A stretch of 42,117 nt of DNA. It comes from a virus. The notes below the pieces were generated by a model. It searched no databases, was not told where the DNA came from, and worked only from the letters and a program-made list of their open reading frames with translations. Each line of letters opens with the position of its first letter. Within the stretch, counting starts at the first letter, position 1. The position numbers were made by a program, and so were the translations under genes. The stretch spans positions 1 through 42,117 of IMG/VR virus record IMGVR_UViG_3300000212_000153; one strand, written 5' to 3'. Shown here piece after piece: positions 1 through 7,068 of the stretch.

Positions 1-1161
1 AAAATGCTTTTCTGTATAATAATTAACACCACCACCACCTATTTTACCACCAGCAGCTGCACCACCCTTTATCTCACCCTGCCATGATGTTGTTCCATTA
101 AATGAACGTAGTTGCATCTTCTGTCCACCAGAAAAATATAGATATATATCAGTAGATGAAAAGAAATCACCGTTTGTTCCAAAAGTAAATCCTAAATATG
201 TCACAGTATCTCTTTTTGTTCTAATACCATTATATTCTTGAACTTTTGCACCATCCTTACCAATCTTCTTGAGTGATACTCCCATGGTAATACCTCTACG
301 AGCAGCTATATATACAGCAGATTGAAGTGCATACCAATCACAAGTATGTACACCCAACTTCCCTTCCCATAGTTCACCCTTATCGGGGAATGGGTGTGGT
401 GATGACATAGATAGTGTTGACATCCATATATCACCAGGATTCCATTTGTCATTAGAGAATGTTGATGGTGCTTGAACTGAAATATTTTTTTCTTTAGCTA
501 AGTCTTTATCATGATCCATGCATCGTTTTCTTCTAGCATACACAGCATCCATGAACTTAGAACCTCGATGAAAGTATACGGGTTTACTAAACTTCTTACC
601 CGCTGTAGATTTATAAAGGGCATTTGCTGTCTTTATGTAACTGTCATGCCATTCTTCAGGAGATGCCTTATATAATGTCGCAAGCGGCAATCTAGTATCA
701 CAGTAATTGGCAGTTGTTTTTAAAAGTGTTTCTGTAACCCTTGTCCCTTTAAGTTTTGTAATTCCAGATGTATTATATAAATATGAGCAATAATAGCATT
801 GTAGAGATTCAGTAATTTCTGTTATTTTTGCTCCACCACCGGATCCTCCGGTTGAATAAGCACCTTTGTATATAGACCTCCATGTATAGATAACATCTGA
901 ACCTTCAACTTGAAAATAATCGCCCCCTTTATCATTTTCAAGTTTGGATTTGAGAATTTTCTCATCATATGAACCTAATTTAGCAAATATCTTTTTATCA
1001 AATTTAACTTCTTTCGGCCATTCAATACCTTTTTGGGGTGCAATTTTATCACTTTTACCTTTACCATCTTTCCCAATCTTAATAGCAGTTCCTGATTCAA
1101 TATCTTCTCGAACCTTTGCAAAATATCCTTTTAATATATCATCATTCTTAAATACTGCCAT
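1..1161 (-). CDS. Large hypothetical phage protein, C-terminus cut by the window edge
   Basis: An open frame runs from an ATG at 1161 through 387 codons to base 1 with no stop, so the C-terminal part lies outside the window. The product starts MAVFKNDDILKGYF and has a lysine-rich N-terminal third, a glycine-rich GGSGGGA linker near residue 108, a CYYC pair shortly after, and a second glycine-rich stretch close to the window edge. I do not recognise the family. The ATG overlaps the stop of the upstream gene by one base (TAATG), suggesting translational coupling to the leader-bearing virion protein genes, so a structural or injected role is a guess from position only. Coding is clear; function is unknown. 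Confidence 0.75.
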   Translation of the reverse strand, partial: MAVFKNDDILKGYFAKVREDIESGTAIKIGKDGKGKSDKIAPQKGIEWPKEVKFDKKIFAKLGSYDEKILKSKLENDKGGDYFQVEGSDVIYTWRSIYKGAYSTGGSGGGAKITEITESLQCYYCSYLYNTSGITKLKGTRVTETLLKTTANYCDTRLPLATLYKASPEEWHDSYIKTANALYKSTAGKKFSKPVYFHRGSKFMDAVYARRKRCMDHDKDLAKEKNISVQAPSTFSNDKWNPGDIWMSTLSMSSPHPFPDKGELWEGKLGVHTCDWYALQSAVYIAARRGITMGVSLKKIGKDGAKVQEYNGIRTKRDTVTYLGFTFGTNGDFFSSTDIYLYFSGGQKMQLRSFNGTTSWQGEIKGGAAAGGKIGGGGVNYYTEKHF

Positions 1162-1403
1162 TATTTTAACTCGTAATCATACCCAAAGTCACCAGAGTCA
1201 TTCTCTACAACATATATTCTAACTGCACCATATAAATCAAATATACCAGGTTTTAAACCATTTCTTGTCTGACTGGCATCAGGATCATAATATACAACAT
1301 CACGCTTAGTTAAACTCCATTCCTTCTTTATACAAGCCGTTATGATAGACGCCAATACTCTATCATCTCCACGTGCCTCATTAAATCTCTTAAATGTTTT
1401 CAT
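1161..1403 (-). CDS. Small candidate internal-head protein with MKTFKRFNEA leader
   Basis: This 80-residue protein starts MKTFKRFNEARGDD. That resembles the capsid-targeting leader of T4 internal proteins (MKTYQEFIAE), which the prohead protease cuts after an (L/I)-X-E-like site; here F-N-E is at residues 7-9. The rest is a small domain rich in aromatic and acidic residues with no motif I recognise. It is one of six nearby genes with this type of leader, so packaging in the capsid and injection with the DNA is a reasonable inference. The gene overlaps the next one by one base (TAATG). Confidence 0.7.
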   Translation of the reverse strand: MKTFKRFNEARGDDRVLASIITACIKKEWSLTKRDVVYYDPDASQTRNGLKPGIFDLYGAVRIYVVENDSGDFGYDYELK

Positions 1404-1412
1404 ATCATACCC

Positions 1413-1634
1413 CTAATATGCCGGTGCAATGGAAAGTAGTCCTTTCTTAGAGTTAGGTACTTTAAGTTCTTTCATTGCAAACTTCTTAGCACCATACAAA
1501 GAATCAGCATCTTTGTCTAACTTGATTTCAAGTTTTTTGCCTTTATAAATCGCAATCCAACCTTTAAGTTCATCACCCTCTCTAACTACTTCTACTTGTT
1601 TAATATCTTTTAATAATTCTTCATATGTTTTCAT
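1413..1634 (-). CDS. Small candidate internal-head protein with MKTYEELL leader
   Basis: A 73-residue basic protein beginning MKTYEELLKDIKQVE, a leader of the same type as its neighbours and as T4 capsid-targeting sequences. The body reads like a short beta-rich domain (GWIAIYKGKKLEIKL) followed by a lysine-rich helix. The ATG overlaps the upstream stop as ATGA, so translation is probably coupled. No enzymatic motif is visible. The internal-head role is inferred from the leader and the gene neighbourhood. Confidence 0.7.
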   Translation of the reverse strand: MKTYEELLKDIKQVEVVREGDELKGWIAIYKGKKLEIKLDKDADSLYGAKKFAMKELKVPNSKKGLLSIAPAY

Positions 1635-2449
1635 GACTTTCGTCCTTTAATTATATCTTTAGCATCCCATTGAAGAAACTTAATCTCTGCATCAACAATC
1701 TGTTGAAGTACCACAGTTGGCAATGAAGTAAGTTTATTTTTCATTCTCTTATATGCCGGTGTAGTTGGGTCAATCTTATCTACTTTAGCATACTCTTTCT
1801 TTAGAGTGGCAAGTTGTGATTTAGATAATTTCTTAGCATCCTCTTGTGACTTTACCTGTTTATCAAAATAATCCTTTAATGTCTCATCTAGTAGTTCAAC
1901 AGATTCCTTTACAGTACCTATGACTTCTACTTTTAGTTTGATTTTAGATGATATCTCTTTAGCAACCTTTGCCATATCGCCCTTATGCTTTGTATTAGCA
2001 TCACGTATAATCTTTCTTACTGAAGCATCAGAACCCTCTGGTTTCATATTGAAACCTATATTACCAAGGTTATTAGGAACACCACTAGAAGTAACCAACC
2101 GAACCTCGTTGCCATTTATTTTAAGTCTAAGTCCATCTATTAAATAAGAATCCCATGATCCAGAATCCGTTTTCACATGAAATTTCTTGGTGCCTTTCTT
2201 ACTGTATTGACCCTCAACTAACGGCATACCAGCATGTTGTTTTTTTCTGGTCTTAACTATTTTCAAAGTAGACTTATCTTTAATATTCATTGGTGGTCTT
2301 TCAGCACTACGAATTGAATCTTTTGCATCTGATTCATCTGATGCCATAGCAACCACTTTATTATCATCAGCAGTATCTACTACAACCCATGGAAATTTTA
2401 CTTCATTTAATGGTTCAATATCTTCTAATAATTTTTTATATGTCTTCAT
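1631..2449 (-). CDS. Candidate internal-head protein, 272 aa, with MKTYKKLL leader
   Basis: The protein opens MKTYKKLLEDIEPLNE, and L-N-E at residues 14-16 fits a T4 gp21-type cleavage site. After the leader comes a short domain of about 50 residues (PWVVVDTADDNKVVAMASDESDA), typical of phage add-on domains. A basic middle region and a C-terminal helical, lysine-rich part ending LQWDAKDIIKGRKS follow. I recognise no catalytic motif. It overlaps the downstream gene by four bases (ATGA). A head-packaged protein delivered with DNA is the best guess; the length and modular look would also fit a virion-associated protein of another kind. Confidence 0.7.
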   Translation of the reverse strand: MKTYKKLLEDIEPLNEVKFPWVVVDTADDNKVVAMASDESDAKDSIRSAERPPMNIKDKSTLKIVKTRKKQHAGMPLVEGQYSKKGTKKFHVKTDSGSWDSYLIDGLRLKINGNEVRLVTSSGVPNNLGNIGFNMKPEGSDASVRKIIRDANTKHKGDMAKVAKEISSKIKLKVEVIGTVKESVELLDETLKDYFDKQVKSQEDAKKLSKSQLATLKKEYAKVDKIDPTTPAYKRMKNKLTSLPTVVLQQIVDAEIKFLQWDAKDIIKGRKS

Positions 2450-2459
2450 ACCATATCCC

Positions 2460-2720
2460 CTAATGACTATAAGATATTTTAGTCATCAACACACTAGAAC
2501 CATTTGCTACTGCGGATAACTCATCCCCTGGTTTTTTCTCAATATACATCTCCCCACCATCTGGAATAGTAAATGAACCAACCGTTACTGTATCACGTTT
2601 TATAAGAACTTTAACTGTTGATGTATGAGTAGACAACAATCGTACAACTCTTGCAAAATCAACATGAGTTGCCGATGCTAAAGTTATCTCTTCTCCTAAT
2701 ACATTTATTAAATTTGCCAT
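2460..2720 (-). CDS. Small beta-rich phage protein, unknown function
   Basis: This 86-residue product starts MANLINVLGEEITL and alternates hydrophobic and polar residues throughout, with a turn-rich PDGGEMYIEKKPGDEL segment. This suggests a compact all-beta fold such as small phage decoration or tail proteins have. It lacks the MKTY/MKSF leader found on both sides. The start is preceded by AGGGGAAAAACT, a good ribosome binding site. The position inside the virion cluster suggests a structural protein, but I cannot name it. Confidence 0.65.
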   Translation of the reverse strand: MANLINVLGEEITLASATHVDFARVVRLLSTHTSTVKVLIKRDTVTVGSFTIPDGGEMYIEKKPGDELSAVANGSSVLMTKISYSH

Positions 2721-2732
2721 AGTTTTTCCCCT

Positions 2733-2996
2733 TTATTTTATTTTTCGTTTAGAACCCTTTAATCTACTTTTCTCAGACCGTCCACGGTTTTTCTTTTCAG
2801 ATTCAAACCCAGCAATCTTACCTTTTTTATGAGATGCATCCTTACCATCACCATTACCATATGTGCCTTTATCTCTATTATACTTTACTAATTCGGCTCT
2901 ATACTTTCTACGTTTCGCAGATGATTGAAATTTCTTATATTCATCTTTGTAATCACGTTTGGCTAATTCTAATATGTAATCTATAAACGACTTCAA
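2733..2996 (-). CDS. Very basic small protein with MKSFIDYILE leader
   Basis: An 87-residue protein that begins MKSFIDYILELAKRD; I-L-E at residues 8-10 matches the (L/I)-X-E processing pattern. The remainder is dominated by Lys, Arg, Gly and Ser and contains YNRDKGTYGNGDGKDASHKK and a C-terminal RSEKSRLKGSKRKIK. Such composition suits a nucleic-acid-binding protein packed with DNA. I recall similar sequences among marine T4-like phages but cannot name a function. A TATAAATA box lies about 30 bases upstream of its ATG. Confidence 0.7.
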   Translation of the reverse strand: MKSFIDYILELAKRDYKDEYKKFQSSAKRRKYRAELVKYNRDKGTYGNGDGKDASHKKGKIAGFESEKKNRGRSEKSRLKGSKRKIK

Positions 2997-2999
2997 CTT

Positions 3000-3962
3000 C
3001 TAATCCTCATATGTGTCCTTTCTACTATTTATAGTAGTAATCATTTCTAATATATTTTTTGCCATTTTCTCAGAAGCAACATCTATCATTTTACCATCAA
3101 GTGATGCGGCACCATGCCCTTCTTTAGATGCTCTATATAATGCATCAAGTATTCTGTCAGCCATGCGTATTTCTTCATCTGATGGTGTGAATACTTCATT
3201 TGCAAGTGGAATTTGTGACGGATGAATCGCCCACTTACCAGTACATCCAAGAGCAGCAGCACGCTTAGCAGCAAGTACATATCCCTCTGTATCCTTAATA
3301 TCCCCATAAGGACCGTCTATTGGACGTAATCCATATGCTCTACACGCAACTACCATCCTACTTAATGCAGAATGCCATTGATCTCCTGGATAATTCTCAT
3401 TCAATCCACCAATATTAGTAGTTCTTGCTCTTGTAGACGCCGCATAATCAGCAACTCCAAAATGCATGGATTCTAACCTAGAATTAGCACTCTTTCTTGC
3501 AATTTCATCAACATTAGACATACCTAGAGCAGTTTCTATTAGACACTCTAACTGGATATGTTGATACAAATCATGTTTTATCTCTAGTGTATTAATAATA
3601 CATTCAACCATATATATATCATCATATACACCTACTTTTGGTATTAATATAGTATCTAAGTTCTCACCACAATGTTCTACTAATTGTATAACATCATCTA
3701 ACCAATAACCAGTTTCAAGTCCATTAATACGAACACATATAGTTTTGTTCGCACCTTTCCAATCAAGAGTATTAACAGCCTCAATCACATTTAAACGTGC
3801 ATTTATTTTATCTGGTTCTGCAACTGAATCTTCTAAATCTAAAAATACAAAATCGGCATCAGAATTTAATGCCTTCTCAAACATTTTCGGACTAGATCCA
3901 GGTACTGTTAAATCACAACGTTGTAATCTAGATACTGATGGTTCATAAACTGTATAACTCAT
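3000..3962 (-). CDS. HpcH/HpaI-family CoA-ester lyase, malyl-CoA lyase-like
   Basis: The 320-residue length and the sequence fit L-malyl-CoA/beta-methylmalyl-CoA or citramalyl-CoA lyases, which reversibly split malyl-CoA into acetyl-CoA and glyoxylate using Mg2+. Family marks are VPGSSPKMFEKA near residue 20, FLDLEDSVAEPDK near 40-52, Arg78 in VRING, Glu143 in LIETALGM and Asp172 in FGVADYAAS (both metal ligands in this family), then GCTGKWAIHPSQI near the C-terminus. The start ATG at 3962 gives the normal N-terminus. It sits oddly in the virion cluster, between leader-bearing genes, and would link acetyl-CoA made by the beta-oxidation genes elsewhere in the window to C4 acids. The exact substrate cannot be decided by eye. 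Confidence 0.85.
   Translation of the reverse strand: MSYTVYEPSVSRLQRCDLTVPGSSPKMFEKALNSDADFVFLDLEDSVAEPDKINARLNVIEAVNTLDWKGANKTICVRINGLETGYWLDDVIQLVEHCGENLDTILIPKVGVYDDIYMVECIINTLEIKHDLYQHIQLECLIETALGMSNVDEIARKSANSRLESMHFGVADYAASTRARTTNIGGLNENYPGDQWHSALSRMVVACRAYGLRPIDGPYGDIKDTEGYVLAAKRAAALGCTGKWAIHPSQIPLANEVFTPSDEEIRMADRILDALYRASKEGHGAASLDGKMIDVASEKMAKNILEMITTINSRKDTYED
3026..3033 (-). promoter_or_regulatory. Candidate T4-type late promoter (TATAAATA)
   Basis: The minus strand reads TATAAATA inside CTACTATAAATAGTAG, a near-perfect dyad. It lies about 30 bases upstream of the basic leader gene and inside the last codons of the lyase gene. T4 late promoters have just this octamer. In an AT-rich genome such an octamer can occur by chance, so this rests on position and on the structural nature of the downstream genes. 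Confidence 0.35.
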
Positions 3963-3982
3963 AAACTTCTCCCATTCAATTA

Positions 3983-4384
3983 TTAAACATCCAATTTAGG
4001 ATTACTTGTCTTAAAATTAGTCTTTCTCATTACTGTCTTTGAAATCATATCGAACTCTTGATTCTTTTCATCCCACTTCAATACAAATGGTATATTAACA
4101 TGTGAATTAATATCATGTAATACTCGTTGGGCATCATCTCCCAGTTTAGATATCTTCTTACCATGTTTCTTATAAGTTAACTTGAATATCCGTACAAGTT
4201 CAGCCGATGAAATAGGTTTCTTATTACGAGCATCATTTACTCTATCTAGAAAATGCCTTGTAAATTCAACATCAATACCAACTTTAGCAAATAACTTATC
4301 TGCCATTCGTTCCACCGCATCTAAGTCGGATTTACTTAAATCCTCTAGAAATAGTTCTTTAGTAAATTCATCATATGATTTCAT
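3983..4384 (-). CDS. Candidate internal-head protein, 133 aa, with MKSYDEFTKE leader
   Basis: The product starts MKSYDEFTKELFLEDL, a capsid-targeting-like leader with possible cleavage after KE or LE. The mature part contains VEFTRHFLDRVNDARNKKP and a C-terminal domain with IPFVLKWDEKNQEFDMISK TVMRK, reminiscent of small compact toxin-like RelE/BrnT beta-sheet proteins, although no active-site set can be assigned. The gene is coupled to the upstream gene by an ATGA overlap. I expect a packaged protein; any toxin-like activity is speculation. Confidence 0.65.
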   Translation of the reverse strand: MKSYDEFTKELFLEDLSKSDLDAVERMADKLFAKVGIDVEFTRHFLDRVNDARNKKPISSAELVRIFKLTYKKHGKKISKLGDDAQRVLHDINSHVNIPFVLKWDEKNQEFDMISKTVMRKTNFKTSNPKLDV

Positions 4385-4878
4385 TTAATAATACCGATTG
4401 TCTGTATACCATTTTCATCCGTATGAATGTATTTGTATCCTAATGACTTGAGCCATGCTATAAGTTTCTCTGATCCCACTTTATAAAAGAATTTATCCAA
4501 TGTTAATCGTTTATTAGAAAAATGATATAATACTTCTTGTTTTAGTTTATCCGTCTTATCTGACTCTGGTTTAGGTGGGTTGTCATTAGACGAATGACCA
4601 TAGTTCTTACCTATACCATCAATGATATCTTTAACTTCACCAGTTCGATTTATCCTAATAACTGCAAAGGTATATTTCTCATTAGACTTTGCGTTAAATT
4701 CAACCTCCGACACTTCACCCTGATTTGCACCAAATTGATCCGCATATCCTTTAGCGTGTTCTTTAGACTGTGATATCCACATAATAGCAGACCTTGATTG
4801 TGATACAGTTTCGCCTTTCTTGTGACCTCTATACCATGTATTCCTTCCTTCATTTATAAACCGATTAAAACTTTTCAT
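4381..4878 (-). CDS. Candidate injected ADP-ribosyltransferase-like protein with MKSFNRFINE leader
   Basis: The leader MKSFNRFINE|GRN closely matches T4 capsid-targeting sequences, with I-N-E at residues 8-10. Next come TWYRGHKKGE (Arg18), AIMWISQSKEHAKGYADQFG (residues 31-50), then GEVSEVEF and a C-terminal LKSLGYKYIHTDENGIQTIG. This order (Y-R-G; W-x-S followed by a helix with A-x-x-Y-A; then beta strands; then G-Y-x-x-I) resembles the R-S-E class of ADP-ribosyltransferases seen in phage-encoded proteins. T4 Alt is also a head-packaged ADP-ribosyltransferase, which makes the combination sensible. The catalytic Glu is uncertain; Glu157 is one candidate. It overlaps both neighbours by ATGA. 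Confidence 0.55.
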   Translation of the reverse strand: MKSFNRFINEGRNTWYRGHKKGETVSQSRSAIMWISQSKEHAKGYADQFGANQGEVSEVEFNAKSNEKYTFAVIRINRTGEVKDIIDGIGKNYGHSSNDNPPKPESDKTDKLKQEVLYHFSNKRLTLDKFFYKVGSEKLIAWLKSLGYKYIHTDENGIQTIGIIK

Positions 4879-5297
4879 GGGTTTTCATATCTCCCTTCAA
4901 TATGAGCTTTAAGATCTTCTTTATTATTATTAATTAATCCACTATTTTCGTCAATGCTTTTTTTATTATTCATAGACTCCGCATCATATATAACCTTCTC
5001 TAATTTTAAAAGATGTATCATTTCATTTGGTACATATCTCCAAACATAATCACCATCATCCTTAATAATAGAAAATACTGTTTGTGTCAATCCTATCTTC
5101 ACAATAATCGCATCTGAATCATCAACCTTTACTTTATCCCCTTCCCCAAATGACCTATTCAAGAAAAAGGAAATCCCTTTAGCAGCAGATGATAAAAAAT
5201 CCTTTACCCATACCGCTATAATACCAGCCATTAAAACTTTAACAATTGGTATCATATCATTTGTTAAAGAACCAATCAACCTTGATTCATCTATCAT
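4875..5297 (-). CDS. Minimal MscS-like membrane protein
   Basis: A 140-residue protein with one hydrophobic helix (IVKVLMAGIIAVWVKDFLSS, about residues 18-37). A region like the MscS pore-end and beta-domain follows: SAAKGISFFLNRSFGEGDKV, a variable I-V-K-I-G-L-T-Q-T stretch and WRYVPNEMI. In MscS channels the equivalent pattern is Gly/Ala helix, R-x-F-x-x-G-D-x-V, then x-x-T and P-N. Only one transmembrane helix is present, far fewer than a full channel. The C-terminal 50 residues are polar. It could be a small membrane pore subunit or a protein that assembles with the host channel. Confidence 0.6.
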   Translation of the reverse strand: MIDESRLIGSLTNDMIPIVKVLMAGIIAVWVKDFLSSAAKGISFFLNRSFGEGDKVKVDDSDAIIVKIGLTQTVFSIIKDDGDYVWRYVPNEMIHLLKLEKVIYDAESMNNKKSIDENSGLINNNKEDLKAHIEGRYENP

Positions 5298-5314
5298 ATA
5301 TTATTTCCCTATAA

Positions 5315-5485
5315 TTACCAGTTATTAACTGGACACGTAGCACGTTTCATTTTAGTTTTCATTTTAATAACACAACCACATTTACCACATAATTTTACCT
5401 TAGCAATCGATGTCATTATATGTTCACATTTTGAACATATTTTAAGTCGTTTTGCAACAACCTCATCTGATGCAATTACATCCAT
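5315..5485 (-). CDS. Small zinc-ribbon phage protein
   Basis: The chosen ATG at 5485 gives a 56-residue protein MDVIASDEVVAKRLKICSKC. It has two C-x2-C knuckles (ICSKC and LCGKCGC) and a last Cys in RATCPVNNW, a zinc-ribbon arrangement common in small T4-like marine phage proteins. A longer frame opens at 5533, but the upstream part is only the shadow of an overlapping membrane peptide, and the family normally begins just before the first C-x2-C. A role in nucleic-acid or protein binding is likely; the exact role is unknown. Confidence 0.65.
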   Translation of the reverse strand: MDVIASDEVVAKRLKICSKCEHIMTSIAKVKLCGKCGCVIKMKTKMKRATCPVNNW

Positions 5486-5589
5486 ATAAATTTTCCAAGC
5501 ATAGAACCAACCAATGCCCATAATATACAACAAAATATAACACCTAATATAATACCAATGCCTTTAATTTTTTCCATATTATTCTTCAT
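5476..5589 (-). CDS. Small single-helix membrane protein, 37 aa
   Basis: ATG at 5589, overlapping the upstream stop by one base (TAATG), opens a 37-codon frame MKNNMEKIKGIGIILGVIFC. A charged N-terminus is followed by one hydrophobic helix and a C-terminal KFIWM. It overlaps the zinc-ribbon gene by ten bases. Tight spacing on both sides supports it as a real gene. The function is unknown; location beside endolysin-type genes makes a lysis accessory role possible. Confidence 0.5.
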   Translation of the reverse strand: MKNNMEKIKGIGIILGVIFCCILWALVGSMLGKFIWM

Positions 5590-5705
5590 TATAATATACC
5601 CCACTCCATTAATGTTGGAACTAAAAATATCATAGTTGTCTGTACTGCAAAAGCAAATAAGACTATTAATACCAACTCACAAAAAATTATTAATTTCTTC
5701 TTCAT
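5589..5705 (-). CDS. Small single-helix membrane protein, 38 aa
   Basis: The frame starts MKKKLIIFCELVLIVLFAFA, with a short basic N-terminus and a hydrophobic helix, and ends TLMEWGIL. AGGTGG precedes the ATG at good distance. It is followed by a second tiny membrane gene with a one-base overlap. No lipobox is present at the Cys. The role is unknown; holin or antiholin-like function is a possibility from size and location only. Confidence 0.5.
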   Translation of the reverse strand: MKKKLIIFCELVLIVLFAFAVQTTMIFLVPTLMEWGIL

Positions 5706-5725
5706 ATATCCACCTCAAATAATCA

Positions 5726-6166
5726 TCAACGATTTAATATCATTGGTAATAACCCAAATAATGCACCACCAATAATACAAAATCCAATAACCCATGCGAA
5801 AACCGTTATAATCAATTCGGTAGTCTCGGCCTTCTTTTTCGCAATCATAATACGTTCTCGTTCGCGTGATTTCTGTTGTTCACCTTCGAACCGCAAAAAA
5901 TCGTCCCACATCATATGGCGAGTTCGGATCATCAATTCCTTCAGTTGTTCTCTTTTATTTTTCATTGACTCTTGTGCCATAAACAACTCAAGGTCAGATT
6001 CTTGTTCAGAACCCTTTCTTGCCAACTTGGCTTTCTTATCTATTTCTCGTCCAGCATCTGAAAACTTTGATAAGTGATCACCTAATTCAAAAATATCCTT
6101 ACCATGTGATATACTTTCGGCAATCACACTAAATGCCGCATTCGCTATAGCCAACTCAGCTAACAT
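5726..6166 (-). CDS. Coiled-coil protein with C-terminal membrane helix
   Basis: The 146-residue protein has an alanine-rich N-terminal helix (LAELAIANAAFSVIAESISH), a long charged helical middle rich in Lys, Glu and Arg, and a C-terminal transmembrane segment TVFAWVIGFCIIGGALFGLL. It ends MILNR. The C-terminal anchor places the bulk on one side of the inner membrane. Similar proteins occur near lysis genes in marine T4-like phages, from memory. A spanin, holin-associated or membrane-tethering role is possible; none is proven. Confidence 0.65.
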   Translation of the reverse strand: MLAELAIANAAFSVIAESISHGKDIFELGDHLSKFSDAGREIDKKAKLARKGSEQESDLELFMAQESMKNKREQLKELMIRTRHMMWDDFLRFEGEQQKSRERERIMIAKKKAETTELIITVFAWVIGFCIIGGALFGLLPMILNR

Positions 6167-6216
6167 ATTATCTCTCCTTTTATTATTATTATTATCTATC
6201 CATGATAAAATATTAA

Positions 6217-6429
6217 CTATACATTCACATCAATATACTTCCCCTTTAATATATCCATATATGTCTGTATTTGTGCATCCTTAATCTTATTTCTAAGAGA
6301 ATTATCTACCGTTTTAGTATCTGATACATGCTTAACATCTGGTATAGTTCTTGAAACGACACCATTAACTACCTTATACTCATTAGGCATACTTTGAAAA
6401 TATACTTTAGAATCACCCTGTATATACAT
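6217..6429 (-). CDS. Hypothetical small phage protein, 70 aa
   Basis: The frame starts MYIQGDSKVYFQSMPNEYKV and ends KYIDVNV. The start at 6429 lies inside the end of the M15 peptidase gene (17-base overlap) and is preceded by a strong AGGGTGAAGT ribosome binding site, which decides the start. The protein is polar with a short amphipathic C-terminal helix. I do not recognise it. Co-translation with the endolysin suggests a related role or virion assembly. Confidence 0.55.
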   Translation of the reverse strand: MYIQGDSKVYFQSMPNEYKVVNGVVSRTIPDVKHVSDTKTVDNSLRNKIKDAQIQTYMDILKGKYIDVNV

Positions 6430-6880
6430 CGTACTTCACCCTACCTAAAGAATCGTGATACGACACTAACGATTCACTACGATTAGAATCTAAATTCCCC
6501 TTACACGATACGTGTATCCACCCAGAGTCATCATCACCTTCAGTATGAAACTCTAAAATCAATTGATCGAACTTACAATTAGTAATAATCCAATCTGCAA
6601 CAAGCTTATTACTAATACCCCTAACTTCTAAATCAACAGCCTCGCCTAAACAATGTTGTGACCTAGCAGAACCACCCACAACCTTATTTAATTGTTCTGA
6701 CCTATATCCAGAATTAATTCTGGTTGGTCCAAATTCATCTCTAACCAATTGCACCACATTCTCAAAGAGATTAGTAATAATAGGTAATAATGCCTCTGGT
6801 GGCTGATTATCTATATTATTACGTCTAGCAGTATATGACCGTGTATATTCGGACATACTAAAATTCTTAGTTATTTTCAT
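6413..6880 (-). CDS. M15A-type peptidoglycan peptidase (endolysin candidate)
   Basis: The 155-residue length and residues fit zinc-dependent M15 peptidases that cut peptidoglycan peptides. A substrate-loop sequence INSGYRSEQLNKVVGG (about 55-70) is followed by SARSQHCLGEAVDLEV with zinc ligands His76 and Asp83, and WIHVSC with His123. No signal peptide is present, so export would need a holin or it could act from the virion. It lies among small membrane proteins and is the best endolysin candidate. It might instead be a tail-associated peptidase. Confidence 0.85.
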   Translation of the reverse strand: MKITKNFSMSEYTRSYTARRNNIDNQPPEALLPIITNLFENVVQLVRDEFGPTRINSGYRSEQLNKVVGGSARSQHCLGEAVDLEVRGISNKLVADWIITNCKFDQLILEFHTEGDDDSGWIHVSCKGNLDSNRSESLVSYHDSLGRVKYDVYTG

Positions 6881-6890
6881 ACAACCCCCA

Positions 6891-7052
6891 TTAATAAAAC
6901 ATTACTTGTTTATCGCCACACGTAACTATGCGATAAGAAACATCAGATAATGATACAAAACAAAATTCAGATATCATCACCATAAAAATAAACAATATCA
7001 CCATAACTATAATGGTAATCATATATTGTAATCTATACATTCCCCATCGCAT
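6891..7052 (-). CDS. Small membrane protein, 53 aa
   Basis: ATG at 7052 opens MRWGMYRLQYMITIIVMVIL, a short basic start and one strong hydrophobic helix, followed by a polar tail with one Cys ending DKQVMFY. GGGAG lies about 10 bases upstream. It sits directly before the endolysin-type peptidase gene, as small lysis proteins often do. There is no lipobox. Holin-like function is a guess from position and topology. Confidence 0.5.
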   Translation of the reverse strand: MRWGMYRLQYMITIIVMVILFIFMVMISEFCFVSLSDVSYRIVTCGDKQVMFY

Positions 7053-7068
7053 ATCATATTACTCCCTA

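Noticed and set aside
944-1222. A 92-aa plus-strand frame
   Set aside because: It is antisense to the clear minus-strand large protein, and all supportable genes are on the minus strand.
6179-6197. TTA/ATT trinucleotide run
   Set aside because: A short simple repeat expected in AT-rich intergenic DNA; no sign of function.
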